A stretch of DNA of 64,000 nucleotides from Oleispirillum naphthae (GTDB lineage Bacteria; Pseudomonadota; Alphaproteobacteria; Rhodospirillales; Rhodospirillaceae). The notes beneath the pieces were generated by a model. The model was not told the DNA's origin and did no database searches. It saw only the letters and a list, made by a program, of their open reading frames with translations. The position numbers and the translations under genes are program-made. This document shows, piece after piece, positions 46,825 through 55,945 of this stretch. Positions within the stretch are counted from its first letter, which is position 1. Every line of letters starts with the position of its first letter. The stretch is from contig JAQAZG010000009.1 of the NCBI GenBank assembly GCA_027864655.1, positions 97,053-161,052 of the forward strand, read 5' to 3'.

Positions 46825-48795
46825 CTAGGCGTCCGCGCCCGGCCCGGACGCCGCCGTGCCGTCCTTCCGCGCCGCCGCCTTTTTGTTCCGCAGATAGGCG
46901 AACCCCAGAACCACCGCGGCGACCGCCAGCCCGGCCGCATCGGAAGAGATGCCGGGCTTGATCAGCACCAGGCCGCACAGGACGAGCAGGATTCCGGAAA
47001 CCTTGTCCAATTTCAGGGAAAACGCCTGCAACTGGAAACCGCAGGCGAGCAGGGTCGCGCCGATCATCGCGGATGCGGTGGCAAGCAGGATGACGCTTGT
47101 CTTGCCCACGCCCAGCAGGGACGGGCCGGAGATGAACATGAACGGCACGATGAACGCGGTGATCCCGAGCTTGCAGGCGATGAAGGCCACCTCGATCGGC
47201 TTCGCCTTGGCCAGACCCGCGCCCGCATAGGCCGCCAGCGCCACCGGGGGCGTGATCGCCGAGATGCAGGCGAAGTAGAACACGAACATGTGGGACGCCA
47301 GCTCCGAGACGCCCAGCTGCACCAGCGCCGGAGACGCCACCGACGCGCAGATCAGATAGGCCGCGGTGGTCGGCAGGCCCATGCCCAGGATCAGGCAGGC
47401 GATCATCGTCATCACCAGAGCGATCCAGAGGTTGCCTTCGGAAAGCGCGACGATGGCGCTTGCGAACTTGAGCCCCACGCCGGTCAGATTCAGCACGCCG
47501 ATGACGATGCCCGCCGTCGCGCATGCGGCGATGACGCCGCAGGAGGACTTGGCGCCGTCGGAAAGCGCCTTCAGAATCCCCCGCGGGCCGAGGCGCGTCT
47601 CCTTGCGCAGGTAGGTGACCGCGATCGCGGTGACGATGCCCCAGACCGATGCGCGGATCGGGCTGAGGTCCAGCACCGCGAGGGTGAAGATCAGGACGAA
47701 GAGGGGAAGGATCAGATAGCCTTCCTTGAGGGCGACCGTCTTGAACTTCGGCAGCTGGTCCTTCGGCAGGCCGGTGAGGTTGTGCTTCACCGCCTCGAGA
47801 TCGACGGTGATGAACACGGTGTAGAAGTACAGCAGCGCCGGGATCAGGGAGGCCTTGACGATCTCCATGTAGGGGATGCCGATGATCGAAGCCATGATGA
47901 AGGCCGCAGACCCCAATATCGGCGGCATGATCTGGCCGCCGGTGGAGGCCGTCGCCTCCACCGCGGCGGCGAAGGCGTTCTTGTAGCCTATGGACTTCAT
48001 CATCGGGATGGTGAACGACCCGGACGAAACCACGTTGGCCACGGAATTGCCCGACACGGTGCCGAACAGCGCACTGGAAATGATCGCCACCTTCGCCGGT
48101 CCGCCCCGGTAGGCGCCGGAAACGCTCACCGCCAGGTCGATGAAGAACTTGGACGCGCCGGATACGGACAGGAACGCGCCGAACACGATGAACAGGAAGA
48201 CGAACGACGCCGACGCCTGAATCGGCGTGCTGAATATCCCGTCCAGACCCATCATGTAGCTGAGGGTCTTGCCCCAGGAATACGCCCTGTGGCCGTACCT
48301 GCCGGGCAGCAGGTGCCCGAACTGGGCATAGGCGAGGAAGATGATGGCGATGGTGGGCAGAATGTTGCCGCAGGTGCGCCGCGTGAATTCCAGAACCCCG
48401 AGGATCAGGATGATGGAAACCACCAGATCGAGGGTCGTGGGGGATACGCCGATGCGGTAGACCAGCCCCTCCACCTCCACCATCAGATAGCCGAAGGCGA
48501 ACACCGTGGCGGCGATGATCAGGTAATCGTAAAGCGGAATGGCGTTGCCGGACGACTTGGCCGAGCCCCGGTAGAGCGCGAAGGTGAGCACCGCGGCCAT
48601 GCCGACATGGAAGGAATAGACGTACCACATCGTCACCGCCTGGATGGACAGGGCGTAGATGTGGAACAGGGACATGAAGATCGCCAAAACGTAGACGATA
48701 TTGTCGATGCCGCCCGTCAGCTCCCGCCTGGAGCCTTCCTGATCGAGGTTCTTCAGATCGATCTCGTCCGAATCTTTCTTCTTCCTGAACAGCAT
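46825..48795 (-). CDS. TRAP transporter fused permease (4TM/12TM)
   Basis: 656-residue inner membrane protein fusing the small and large TRAP permease subunits, as is usual in TAXI-type TRAP systems. An N-terminal four-helix part (about 25-170) precedes a DctM-like part. That part has GPAKVAIISSALFGTVSGNSVANV, GGQIMPPILGSAAFIMASI, LGMGLPTTAAYLI and ITPPVALAAYAGAGLAKAKP. Uptake is sodium-driven with the binding protein encoded just upstream (176-base gap). The start is ATG 48795 with GAGGGA upstream. Last gene of the operon. Confidence 0.94.
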   Translation of the reverse strand: MLFRKKKDSDEIDLKNLDQEGSRRELTGGIDNIVYVLAIFMSLFHIYALSIQAVTMWYVYSFHVGMAAVLTFALYRGSAKSSGNAIPLYDYLIIAATVFAFGYLMVEVEGLVYRIGVSPTTLDLVVSIILILGVLEFTRRTCGNILPTIAIIFLAYAQFGHLLPGRYGHRAYSWGKTLSYMMGLDGIFSTPIQASASFVFLFIVFGAFLSVSGASKFFIDLAVSVSGAYRGGPAKVAIISSALFGTVSGNSVANVVSSGSFTIPMMKSIGYKNAFAAAVEATASTGGQIMPPILGSAAFIMASIIGIPYMEIVKASLIPALLYFYTVFITVDLEAVKHNLTGLPKDQLPKFKTVALKEGYLILPLFVLIFTLAVLDLSPIRASVWGIVTAIAVTYLRKETRLGPRGILKALSDGAKSSCGVIAACATAGIVIGVLNLTGVGLKFASAIVALSEGNLWIALVMTMIACLILGMGLPTTAAYLICASVASPALVQLGVSELASHMFVFYFACISAITPPVALAAYAGAGLAKAKPIEVAFIACKLGITAFIVPFMFISGPSLLGVGKTSVILLATASAMIGATLLACGFQLQAFSLKLDKVSGILLVLCGLVLIKPGISSDAAGLAVAAVVLGFAYLRNKKAAARKDGTAASGPGADA

Positions 48796-48971
48796 GGCGT
48801 TCAATCCCTCAATCGAAAACGCTCCAGTCCCATCGGCGGCGGCGCGAGAGAGCCGCAGCCGATGCTCCTGCCCCCCGGACCCGTGCGGACCGCCGCGGAA
48901 ACCGCATTGCGGCGGCCCGGACCGGGACCGCAGTCCCGGCCCAAGCTGCCGATGCGCCGCTTACGGAGCCG

Positions 48972-49952
48972 TTACTTCGCGATCAGGTTGGCGGGGATCT
49001 TCAGCCCCACTTCCTTGTAGTACTTGAGAGCGCCGGGATGCAGCGGAACGGTCATCTTCGGCACGTTCTCGAGATTGAAGCCCGCAGCGCTCTTGGAGAC
49101 CGCCAGCATATCCTTGTAGTGCTCGTAGGTGGTCTTCACCAGATCGTAGACCACATCCTCGCGCGCGTCCTTCTTCACCACCACGAAGTTCCAGAAGGAA
49201 ACCGCCTTATAGGGCTTCGTCTGATGCTTGTAGGTGTTGGCCGGGATCTGGTCGATGCTCCAGAACGGATACGCCTTGGAAAGCTTGGCGATGTCGCCGT
49301 CCGACAGCTGGATGAGCTTCACCTCGTGCGTCGTCTCGAGGTCGAGCAGCCAGGGCGCCGGAGAACCGGTCACGCCGAAGACCGCGTCGATGGTGCCGTC
49401 CTTCAACGAGTTGACCTGCGCTCCGGAAGGCAGGCGGCTGAGCTTCGAGGGCTTGATGCCGAGAACATCGAGAACCGCGCGGCCCGCCACGTCGCTGGTC
49501 GAGCCGACGGTGCTGACGCTGACGTGCTTGCCCGCGAAGTCGTAGATCGTGTCGATGCCGTTGCCCTTCAGCGTATAGATGTAGAGATAGCTGCTGTGGG
49601 TGGGGAACAGGCTCTGGAAGCTCTTGTAGGGGCCGTGCTCCTTCGCCCAGCCGGTCCCGGTGGTCGCCTCGCCGGCGAGCCACGCGGTGACCATGCCCAG
49701 ATCCATGTCGCCTTTCTCGATCAGCTGCATGTTGGTGGTCGGGCCGGGGGTCACCTCGCAGGTGACGTCGATGTTCTTGCCCGACTTGTTGATGATGTTG
49801 GACCAACCGGCGCCGAGATTGTAGTAGGTGCCGCCCGCGCTCGACGTGCCCAGCAACAGACGCTGCACATCATACGCAGAGGCGGTGCTTGCCGCCGTAA
49901 CCGTGGAAAGCATCAAACTGGCGGTAAACAAGAGAGGGACAACTCGCTTCAT
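48972..49952 (-). CDS. TAXI-family TRAP substrate-binding protein
   Basis: 326 residues from ATG 49952, with AAGGAGGAG upstream. The signal peptide VVPLLFTASLMLSTVTAASTASA precedes LLLGTSSAGGTYYNLGAGWS, the TAXI hallmark. The fold continues with GDMDLGMVTAWLA and VSVSTVGSTSDVAGRAVLDV, and FGVTGSPAPWLLDLE near the substrate cleft. Periplasmic receptor delivering the solute to the fused permease. TAXI proteins usually bind acidic compounds such as glutamate-like molecules. Confidence 0.94.
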   Translation of the reverse strand: MKRVVPLLFTASLMLSTVTAASTASAYDVQRLLLGTSSAGGTYYNLGAGWSNIINKSGKNIDVTCEVTPGPTTNMQLIEKGDMDLGMVTAWLAGEATTGTGWAKEHGPYKSFQSLFPTHSSYLYIYTLKGNGIDTIYDFAGKHVSVSTVGSTSDVAGRAVLDVLGIKPSKLSRLPSGAQVNSLKDGTIDAVFGVTGSPAPWLLDLETTHEVKLIQLSDGDIAKLSKAYPFWSIDQIPANTYKHQTKPYKAVSFWNFVVVKKDAREDVVYDLVKTTYEHYKDMLAVSKSAAGFNLENVPKMTVPLHPGALKYYKEVGLKIPANLIAK

Positions 49953-50045
49953 TTTCTCCTCCTTATTTAAATCGGTGAACTTTACATGCGCCGACCGGCC
50001 CAAGAACAAACGTATTTTCCATGAATCTTCAAACGGCAATGGCGC

Positions 50046-51545
50046 TCATATCTCCGCTTTCCCGATGATCCTGGCGATCTTGTCTTTCCTGGTATTTTCC
50101 GAGGATTCGATTTTACCACGCCAGTCCTGAACCTGACGGGCATGGCCCTGGAGACGCAGCCGCATCTCCTCGAGATCCTTGGACACCGTTTCCGGGGCCG
50201 GCCCGCCCAGAACGGTTCTCTTCTTGACGTTCCCCAACGGAGAAAGCGCCCTCTCCACGTCCTCGGCGGTGATCTCCAAAGGCCGCTGAAGCACCTCCAT
50301 CGCGGCGTGGTTCAGCTCCTCCAGGGTCAATGCCTCCGACGTCTTCCCCTGGCGGTACAGGGGCAATACGGATTTCTTCACGATCTGATAGGCGGTCCTG
50401 AAGGAAACATCCATTTTCCGCACGATCTCGTCGGCGACCTCGGTCGCCGTGGAGAAGTTTTTGTTTGTGTTCCTCAACGCGTTTTCTTTATCGATTTCTA
50501 TCTTTTCCAGAACGGCGGACATGCATTTGACCGCCGCCCTGGTTTCATCGAAAGCGCCCCACAGCGTGGTGAAGACCTCGCCGCTGGTGGCGCGGGAATG
50601 GGTGTAGGGCACCCCCTTCATCGCCGTGATCACGGAGACGAAGGCGCCGAGCAGGCAGGAAAGCTTGCCCATGGTGTGCTCGAAGATGATGGGGTTGCGC
50701 TTCTGCGGCATGATGCTGCTGCCGACGACGAATTCGTCCGGCAGTTTGAGGATCGAGAACTCCGAGGTCACCCAGAAATAGAAATCCTGGTTGATCCGCC
50801 CGATATCGGACAGCAGCATGGTCATGGCGAAGACGATGTCCGCCACGTAGTCGCGCGAGGCGACCGCATCCAGCGCGTTCTCGAGGTTCCCGTCGAAGCC
50901 GAGGTAGCTCCCCACCAGGGTCCTGTCGATGGGGAAGCCGGTCCCCGCCAGGGCGCAAGCGCCCAAGGGGTTGAGGTTGGTGCGGGCGTAGGCCGCGGCC
51001 AGGCGCTCGAAATCCCGTTCGAACGCGTGCCCCAAAGCCGCCAGGTAATACCCGAAGGTGATCGGCTGGGCGGGCTGCATGTGGGTGTAGCCGGGGATTA
51101 TGGTCTCGGTGTTTTCCTCGGCGATGCGCAGCAGGACCCTTCTGAGGTCGAGCATGTCGTCGGCCGCATCCAGGACCATGTCCCGGCACTTGATCCTCTG
51201 GATGGTGGCGTACAGGTCGTTGCGGCTCCGCCCGGTGTGGAGCTTGCCGCCGACGTAGTCGCCGAGGGTGTCGATCAGGTGCGCCTCGATGTTCAGGTAG
51301 AGGTCTTCCTTTTCCGGCGTCAGCTCGATGGCGTCAACGCCCTGGGCGGAGAGTTGCCGGGAAAAGTTCAGCAGTTGCCTCGCCTCGTCCTCGCGGAGGA
51401 TTCCCTCCTCGAGAAGCATCAGCGCATGCGCGTCGTCGGCCTTGAGCATAAGGTCGAAAAACTTCTCCGCCTGTCCCGCGATTTGCGGTTCAAGCAGATA
51501 TTTGAAGAATACGTTCTCCCCTGCAGACACTTGCCGCTCCATCAT
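50046..51545 (-). CDS. Argininosuccinate-lyase-family C-N lyase (possible EDDS-lyase-like)
   Basis: 499-residue member of the fumarase/aspartase superfamily. It has the ASL regions GGKLHTGRSRNDL, IPGYTHMQPAQPITFGYYL and the flexible signature loop VVGSSIMPQKRNPIIFEHTM with the catalytic serine. The operon (racemase-type enolase, TRAP importer, LysR) argues for catabolism, not arginine synthesis. The superfamily includes EDDS lyase, about 500 residues, which releases fumarate from N-substituted aspartates; this is my preferred but unproven reading. Alternative ATGs at 51542 and 51554 exist. It lies 44 bases after the enolase gene and 93 before the TAXI gene. Confidence 0.8.
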   Translation of the reverse strand: MMERQVSAGENVFFKYLLEPQIAGQAEKFFDLMLKADDAHALMLLEEGILREDEARQLLNFSRQLSAQGVDAIELTPEKEDLYLNIEAHLIDTLGDYVGGKLHTGRSRNDLYATIQRIKCRDMVLDAADDMLDLRRVLLRIAEENTETIIPGYTHMQPAQPITFGYYLAALGHAFERDFERLAAAYARTNLNPLGACALAGTGFPIDRTLVGSYLGFDGNLENALDAVASRDYVADIVFAMTMLLSDIGRINQDFYFWVTSEFSILKLPDEFVVGSSIMPQKRNPIIFEHTMGKLSCLLGAFVSVITAMKGVPYTHSRATSGEVFTTLWGAFDETRAAVKCMSAVLEKIEIDKENALRNTNKNFSTATEVADEIVRKMDVSFRTAYQIVKKSVLPLYRQGKTSEALTLEELNHAAMEVLQRPLEITAEDVERALSPLGNVKKRTVLGGPAPETVSKDLEEMRLRLQGHARQVQDWRGKIESSENTRKDKIARIIGKAEI

Positions 51546-51589
51546 CACACCCATCAACAGCCGTAAGCACGTCCTTCGCGCGGACGCCG

Positions 51590-52717
51590 TCAGTCCGCGA
51601 TCGCAAATTCCCGGACCCTGTCCATATCCAATTCCACGCCGAATCCCGGCTCCTGGGAGGGATAGATGTCCCCGCCCTCGATTCTCACCGAGCTCTTGGT
51701 GATGTCCTTGAGGAAGAACGCCGGGCCGTAAATCTCGCCGCCGTAGTCGAAGCAGTTGGCCGACAGGGCGTAGTGCAGGCCCGCGGCCGTGCCGATGCTG
51801 GTTTCGGTTTGCGAGCCGAGATAGCACTTGATCCCCGCGCAATCGGCCAGCGTGGCGATCCGCCGCGCGGCGAGAATGCCGCCGGACTTGACCAGCTTGA
51901 TGCTGATGAAGTCCGCGGCCCCCTTCTTGATGATCTCCAGCACGTCGTGTTCGGTGGCGGCGGACTCGTCGGCGAGAATCGGCGTCAGCGACTTGGTTCT
52001 CAGATAGGCCATGCCGTCGAGGTTCGACTTGGCGACCGGCTGCTCGAGGAATTCGAGGCCGCAATCCTCGACGCCGCGGATGAACTTGAGCGCGGTAGGC
52101 ACGTCCCAGCCCTGGTTCGCATCGGCGCGGAGCGACACCTTGGACCCCGTCACCTCGCGGATCGCCTTGACCCGCTCCACATCCTCGCCGACGCTGAGGA
52201 CGCCGACCTTGACCTTGATGATGCGGTAGCCTTCCTCCATGTATTCCCGCACCTCGGCGATATCCTTCTCGAGATCGGAATGGGAGGCGGAGCGGCTGAC
52301 CGGGAACCTGTCCTTGGTGATGCCGCCGAAAAGATTGTAGACGGGCGTGTCGAGGCACCTTCCCAGCAGGTCGAGGACCGCCGTTTCGATCGCGCCCTTG
52401 GCGCCGTAGTTGGCGTAGAGCTTGTGGTCCATCGACGTGCAGATCTTGTTCAGGTTCATCGGATTTTCGCCGAGGGCGCATTCCGCCAGGCAGTTCACGC
52501 CCGCCTTGAGCGCGCCCAGGGTCTCGCCGGAAAATGCGGGATGGGCGATGGCTTCGCCAAGGCCGACCAGTCCGTTGTCGGCGGTCATCCGCACGATCAG
52601 GACTTCCCTGCCTTCGGCAGAACCCAGGGCGATCTTATGGGGCCTCAAGAAGGGAATCCGAACCGGAAACATATCGATTGAGGAAATCTTCGTTTTATTT
52701 GCAGAATTACCGCTCAT
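51590..52717 (-). CDS. MLE-subgroup enolase superfamily protein (racemase/cycloisomerase type)
   Basis: 375 residues. Catalytic features of the muconate-lactonizing subgroup are complete. RIIKVKVG gives K168/K170, LRADANQG gives D199/N201, FLEQPV gives E225, and ILADES gives D250/E251. ISIKLVKSGG carries the opposite-face lysine. The KxK plus KLxKxGG set is shared by N-acylamino-acid racemases, dipeptide epimerases and cycloisomerases. First gene of the operon, divergent from LysR 2. With a C-N lyase next to it, epimerisation of an N-substituted amino acid is plausible. Confidence 0.85.
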   Translation of the reverse strand: MSGNSANKTKISSIDMFPVRIPFLRPHKIALGSAEGREVLIVRMTADNGLVGLGEAIAHPAFSGETLGALKAGVNCLAECALGENPMNLNKICTSMDHKLYANYGAKGAIETAVLDLLGRCLDTPVYNLFGGITKDRFPVSRSASHSDLEKDIAEVREYMEEGYRIIKVKVGVLSVGEDVERVKAIREVTGSKVSLRADANQGWDVPTALKFIRGVEDCGLEFLEQPVAKSNLDGMAYLRTKSLTPILADESAATEHDVLEIIKKGAADFISIKLVKSGGILAARRIATLADCAGIKCYLGSQTETSIGTAAGLHYALSANCFDYGGEIYGPAFFLKDITKSSVRIEGGDIYPSQEPGFGVELDMDRVREFAIAD

Positions 52718-52891
52718 TCTGTCGGTTCTCCTCTCAGGCAATATCGATCCCTGTCGGCGATGAACGCCCCATCGACGCTTCGAGGGTAGGGCATCGGGAC
52801 AATACCGTGAAATCGATTGTTTGAATGCCCTATGCATAACACGTATACTATCTCTGCGAGAGAGTGACCGGCCAACGATTTGGGGGAAGCC

Positions 52892-53815
52892 ATGGAACTC
52901 GAGTGGCTCGAGGACTTCCTCGCACTCAGCACAACCCTGAATTTCTCCCGTGCCGCCGAAATGCGGAACGTCACCCAGCCGACCTTCAGCCGCCGCATCC
53001 AAAGCCTCGAGCTGTGGCTCGGCGTGCCCCTGGTGGACCGCAGCACCTTTCCCGTCACCCTCACCGAGGAAGGCAAAAGCTTCCGCAGGACGGCCGAGGA
53101 GACGGTGCAGACGATCTATCGGGAACGCGACAACTGCCAGGGCCTGACGCGGCACCGGCGGAGCTTCATGGCCTTCGCCACCCTCCACACCATCGCCACC
53201 GATTTCTATCCCGACTGGATCAAGACCCTGGAGGCGGAGTTCGGCCCGCTGCGCGCCCGCATGCTGTGCGCCCCGATCCACGACTGCGTGGCGAATCTCA
53301 GCGCCAACAACTGCGACTTCATGCTGTGCTATTTCCACCCCTCCGGCCCGCTGCTGCTGGACGGCGCGCAGTACCCCTCGCTCAAGGTCGCGCAGGAGCG
53401 CCTGATCCCGGTGTCGGTCCCCGACGCTTCGGGCGCGCCGCTTTACGCCCTCGACGGCCCTGCGGACCGCGCGGTGCCCTACCTCGACTACGGGCCGCAG
53501 ACCTTCATCATCAAGCTGGTGCGGATGATCCTGGCGAACCAATCGCAGGGGCCGGTTCTCGACACCGTCTACGAGAGCGCCGTCGTCTTCGCGCTCAAGG
53601 CCATGGCCCTCAAGGGCTATGGGCTCACGTGGATGCCGGAGACGGCGGTTGCCGGTGAAATCGCCGACGGAAAACTCGTCTGCGCCGGATCGTCCGCCTG
53701 GACGACGAAAATGGACATCCGGATATACCGCTCCGCCAAGCCGTTGCAGCGCGAAGCCGAGCGGTTCTGGCGCTTCCTCGCGGAAAGGCGGGCCGACAAG
53801 CCGGAGACGGCCTAA
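52892..53815 (+). CDS. LysR-family transcriptional regulator 2
   Basis: 307 residues from ATG 52892, preceded by GGGGGAAG. The helix-turn-helix is MELEWLEDFLALSTTLNFSR, AAEMRNVTQPTFSRRIQSLE. The effector domain is weaker but contains FMAFATLHTIATDFYPDW and LKAMALKGYGLTWMPE. Divergent from the enolase/lyase/TRAP operon, with a 174-base gap containing an AT-rich ATGCATAACACGTAT stretch near 52834 that may be its T-N11-A site. Probably controls that operon. Confidence 0.9.
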   Translation: MELEWLEDFLALSTTLNFSRAAEMRNVTQPTFSRRIQSLELWLGVPLVDRSTFPVTLTEEGKSFRRTAEETVQTIYRERDNCQGLTRHRRSFMAFATLHTIATDFYPDWIKTLEAEFGPLRARMLCAPIHDCVANLSANNCDFMLCYFHPSGPLLLDGAQYPSLKVAQERLIPVSVPDASGAPLYALDGPADRAVPYLDYGPQTFIIKLVRMILANQSQGPVLDTVYESAVVFALKAMALKGYGLTWMPETAVAGEIADGKLVCAGSSAWTTKMDIRIYRSAKPLQREAERFWRFLAERRADKPETA

Positions 53816-53900
53816 GCCCGGCACCGGCCGCCGCGCCGTTGAGCGCAGGTCGATCCCGCCGACGTCGCCGCGATCCGGCGGGGCGCGCCCGCAACCGGCG

Positions 53901-54908
53901 TCAGGGGGCGTGCAGGCAACCGGCCGCTTCCTGCGCGATATCGGCGGCCGAGGGTTTGCCGGGCGGCGGTTCGATGCCGAAGCCGTAGATCATCAGACCG
54001 GCCTGGGGGTCGGCGGCGAGGACGCGGCACAGGCTGCGCACCCCTTCCAACGAGATATCGGGCTGCCGGCCGTTGTCGGGCGGCACCAGGATGCCGACCG
54101 CCAGGGGGCCGGGCCAGGCGGCGCGGTAGGCGCGATAGGCCTCGGCGGCGTCGTAATCGGCGGTGGCGTTGTAGGCCATGACGTTGATCAGGTCGATCTT
54201 CTTGCCGGCTTCGTGGCGGAAGAGGCCCAGCAACTCGCCGGTGTGCGGGCTGCGCGGCTTGGCCTCCGCCCAGGCGCCTTCGCCGTATGCGGCGACGCTC
54301 CATCCGGCGATGGAGATCGTTGCCGCGGGCGGCAGGGCGGCGCGGAAGCGCTCGATGGCGAGACGCCACAACCGGCCGCCGCTGCAGGAGACGTGGGCGC
54401 CGCCATCCGGACCGCAGGCCGGATTGTCGAGTTCCATGTCGATATCCACCCCGTCGGCGCCCAGGTCCGCCACCAGGCGGGCGATCGCCTGGTGGTCGAG
54501 GGCGCGCCATGCGCCGTACGTGGCGCCGCCGACGGCGATGAGGACGCGCGTGCCGGGCAGGCGGGCCTTGCGTTCGGCGATCGCCTGGGCGAGCAGCGCG
54601 CGCGGATAGGGAAAGCTGAAGCCGGTCGAACTCAGGTTCTCGCTGCCGGAATAGACGGCATCGGGCCGCACGAACGCCAGGATGATGACGTTGACGTTGT
54701 CGGGAAGCCGGGCGAGGCCGGTATCCTCGGCGTGGAGGGCCGGGTGTTCCGCCCAGCTGAGCAGGTAGGCGACCGTGGGGCGCGGCACCGCCGCCCGGGC
54801 GGCCGGGGCAAGGCAGCAGAGGACTCCCCAGGCGGCGAGGAGAAAGAAGAAGATCAGGAAAACAGGCCGCCGAGTATGGTTCGGAAAATGATCTTGATAT
54901 CCAGCCAT
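53901..54908 (-). CDS. Secreted GH18-type glycoside hydrolase
   Basis: 335 residues. A signal peptide (PVFLIFFFLLAAWGVLCCLA, cleaved near ARAA) is followed by a TIM barrel with the GH18 active-site motif LGADGVDIDMEL (DxxDxDxE form). Other strands include VNVIILAFVRPDA, RVLIAVGGATYG, DLINVMAYNATADYD and AVGILVPPDN. GH18 enzymes cut beta-1,4-GlcNAc polymers such as chitin; here, downstream of polysaccharide genes, trimming of the exported polymer is more likely. ATG 54908 overlaps the preceding gene by 55 bases; no better start is visible. Confidence 0.8.
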   Translation of the reverse strand: MAGYQDHFPNHTRRPVFLIFFFLLAAWGVLCCLAPAARAAVPRPTVAYLLSWAEHPALHAEDTGLARLPDNVNVIILAFVRPDAVYSGSENLSSTGFSFPYPRALLAQAIAERKARLPGTRVLIAVGGATYGAWRALDHQAIARLVADLGADGVDIDMELDNPACGPDGGAHVSCSGGRLWRLAIERFRAALPPAATISIAGWSVAAYGEGAWAEAKPRSPHTGELLGLFRHEAGKKIDLINVMAYNATADYDAAEAYRAYRAAWPGPLAVGILVPPDNGRQPDISLEGVRSLCRVLAADPQAGLMIYGFGIEPPPGKPSAADIAQEAAGCLHAP

Positions 54909-55945
54909 GGCGTCCAATTTTCGATGTAATAAAGGTCTAATTGTACGCCACGCCGCGCCGTTTCGATATCGCGAATTCCACTGCGCATCCCGTTCACTTG
55001 CGCCCATCCGGTAATCCCGGGCTTGATGCGGTGGCGCGCCACGTATTCCGCAACCGTTGCGCCGTAGACGGAGTCCTCCACAAGCATATAGGGGACATGC
55101 GGCCGCGGGCCGATGACCGACATATCGCCATGCAGCACGTTGAGCATCTGGGGGAGCTCGTCGATGCTGGTCCGGCGCAGGAATGCGCCGACACGGGTGA
55201 CGCGGGGGTCGTCGTCCACCACGCCGACGCGGCCGTCGTCGGCGGGGTCGTCGCGCATCGAGCGCAGCTTGAGCATCGGGAAGAGGTGGCCGTCCCGGCC
55301 GATGCGCAACTGCCGGATGAGGATCGGCCCAGGGCTTTCCAGGCGGATGGCGATCGCCGCGAGCAGCAGGATCGGACTGGTGAGTATGAGCGCCGCGACC
55401 GCCAGGCAGACGTCCTCGACCCACTTGAACAGGGAGGGGAATCCGCGAAAAGGCCGCCCCTTGATCCGCAGGAAGGGCAGGCCGCCGAATTCGCAGTAGT
55501 CCTGCCAGGGGAACTCCGGGTCCCGGTGCTCACGGGGGAGGTAGATGTCCACCGCGGTGGTGCCGATGCGCTCGATGATCTCGAACATCCGCTCGTTCGG
55601 CGCGTCGTAGAGGGTGATGATGACGGCGTCAACGGCCTCGCGTTCGACCAGCCGCCGCAGGCCCACCAGGCCGCTCTGCACGGGCTCCCGGCCGATCTCG
55701 TCCGGCGGCCGCTCGCTGCGTTCGTCGAAGACGCCGACGATCTTGTGGGTGTCCTGCGCCTCGGTGCGCAGGTATTCGACCAGCGCTTCGCACAGCGGGC
55801 CCACGCCGACCAGGGCGATCCGCGTCTGCCTTGCGGAGGCAAGAGGGCATTTCAGGAAGCGCCGGTCTTTCTCCGCCGTCGGCGCGGCGGCGGGGGAGGC
55901 GGTTGGGAATTCCGGTTTCTTGACCATCAAGACCTCGCTCGACAT
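54854..55945 (-). CDS. Polyprenyl-phosphate sugar phosphotransferase (EPS initiation)
   Basis: 363 residues. It has a nucleotide-binding middle domain (RIALVGVGPLCEALVEYL; VDAVIITLYDAPNERM). One membrane helix (CLAVAALILTSPILLLAAIA) and the bacterial sugar transferase domain follow: ESPGPILIRQLRIGRDG, MLKLRSMRDD, RRTSIDELPQMLNVLHGDMS and GPRPH. The C-terminus KPGITGWAQVNGMRSG is typical of WbaP/ExoY/GumD enzymes. It starts assembly by placing sugar-phosphate on undecaprenyl phosphate. It lacks the usual four N-terminal helices. ATG 55945 overlaps the flippase stop (TGATG). Confidence 0.92.
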   Translation of the reverse strand: MSSEVLMVKKPEFPTASPAAAPTAEKDRRFLKCPLASARQTRIALVGVGPLCEALVEYLRTEAQDTHKIVGVFDERSERPPDEIGREPVQSGLVGLRRLVEREAVDAVIITLYDAPNERMFEIIERIGTTAVDIYLPREHRDPEFPWQDYCEFGGLPFLRIKGRPFRGFPSLFKWVEDVCLAVAALILTSPILLLAAIAIRLESPGPILIRQLRIGRDGHLFPMLKLRSMRDDPADDGRVGVVDDDPRVTRVGAFLRRTSIDELPQMLNVLHGDMSVIGPRPHVPYMLVEDSVYGATVAEYVARHRIKPGITGWAQVNGMRSGIRDIETARRGVQLDLYYIENWTPWLDIKIIFRTILGGLFS

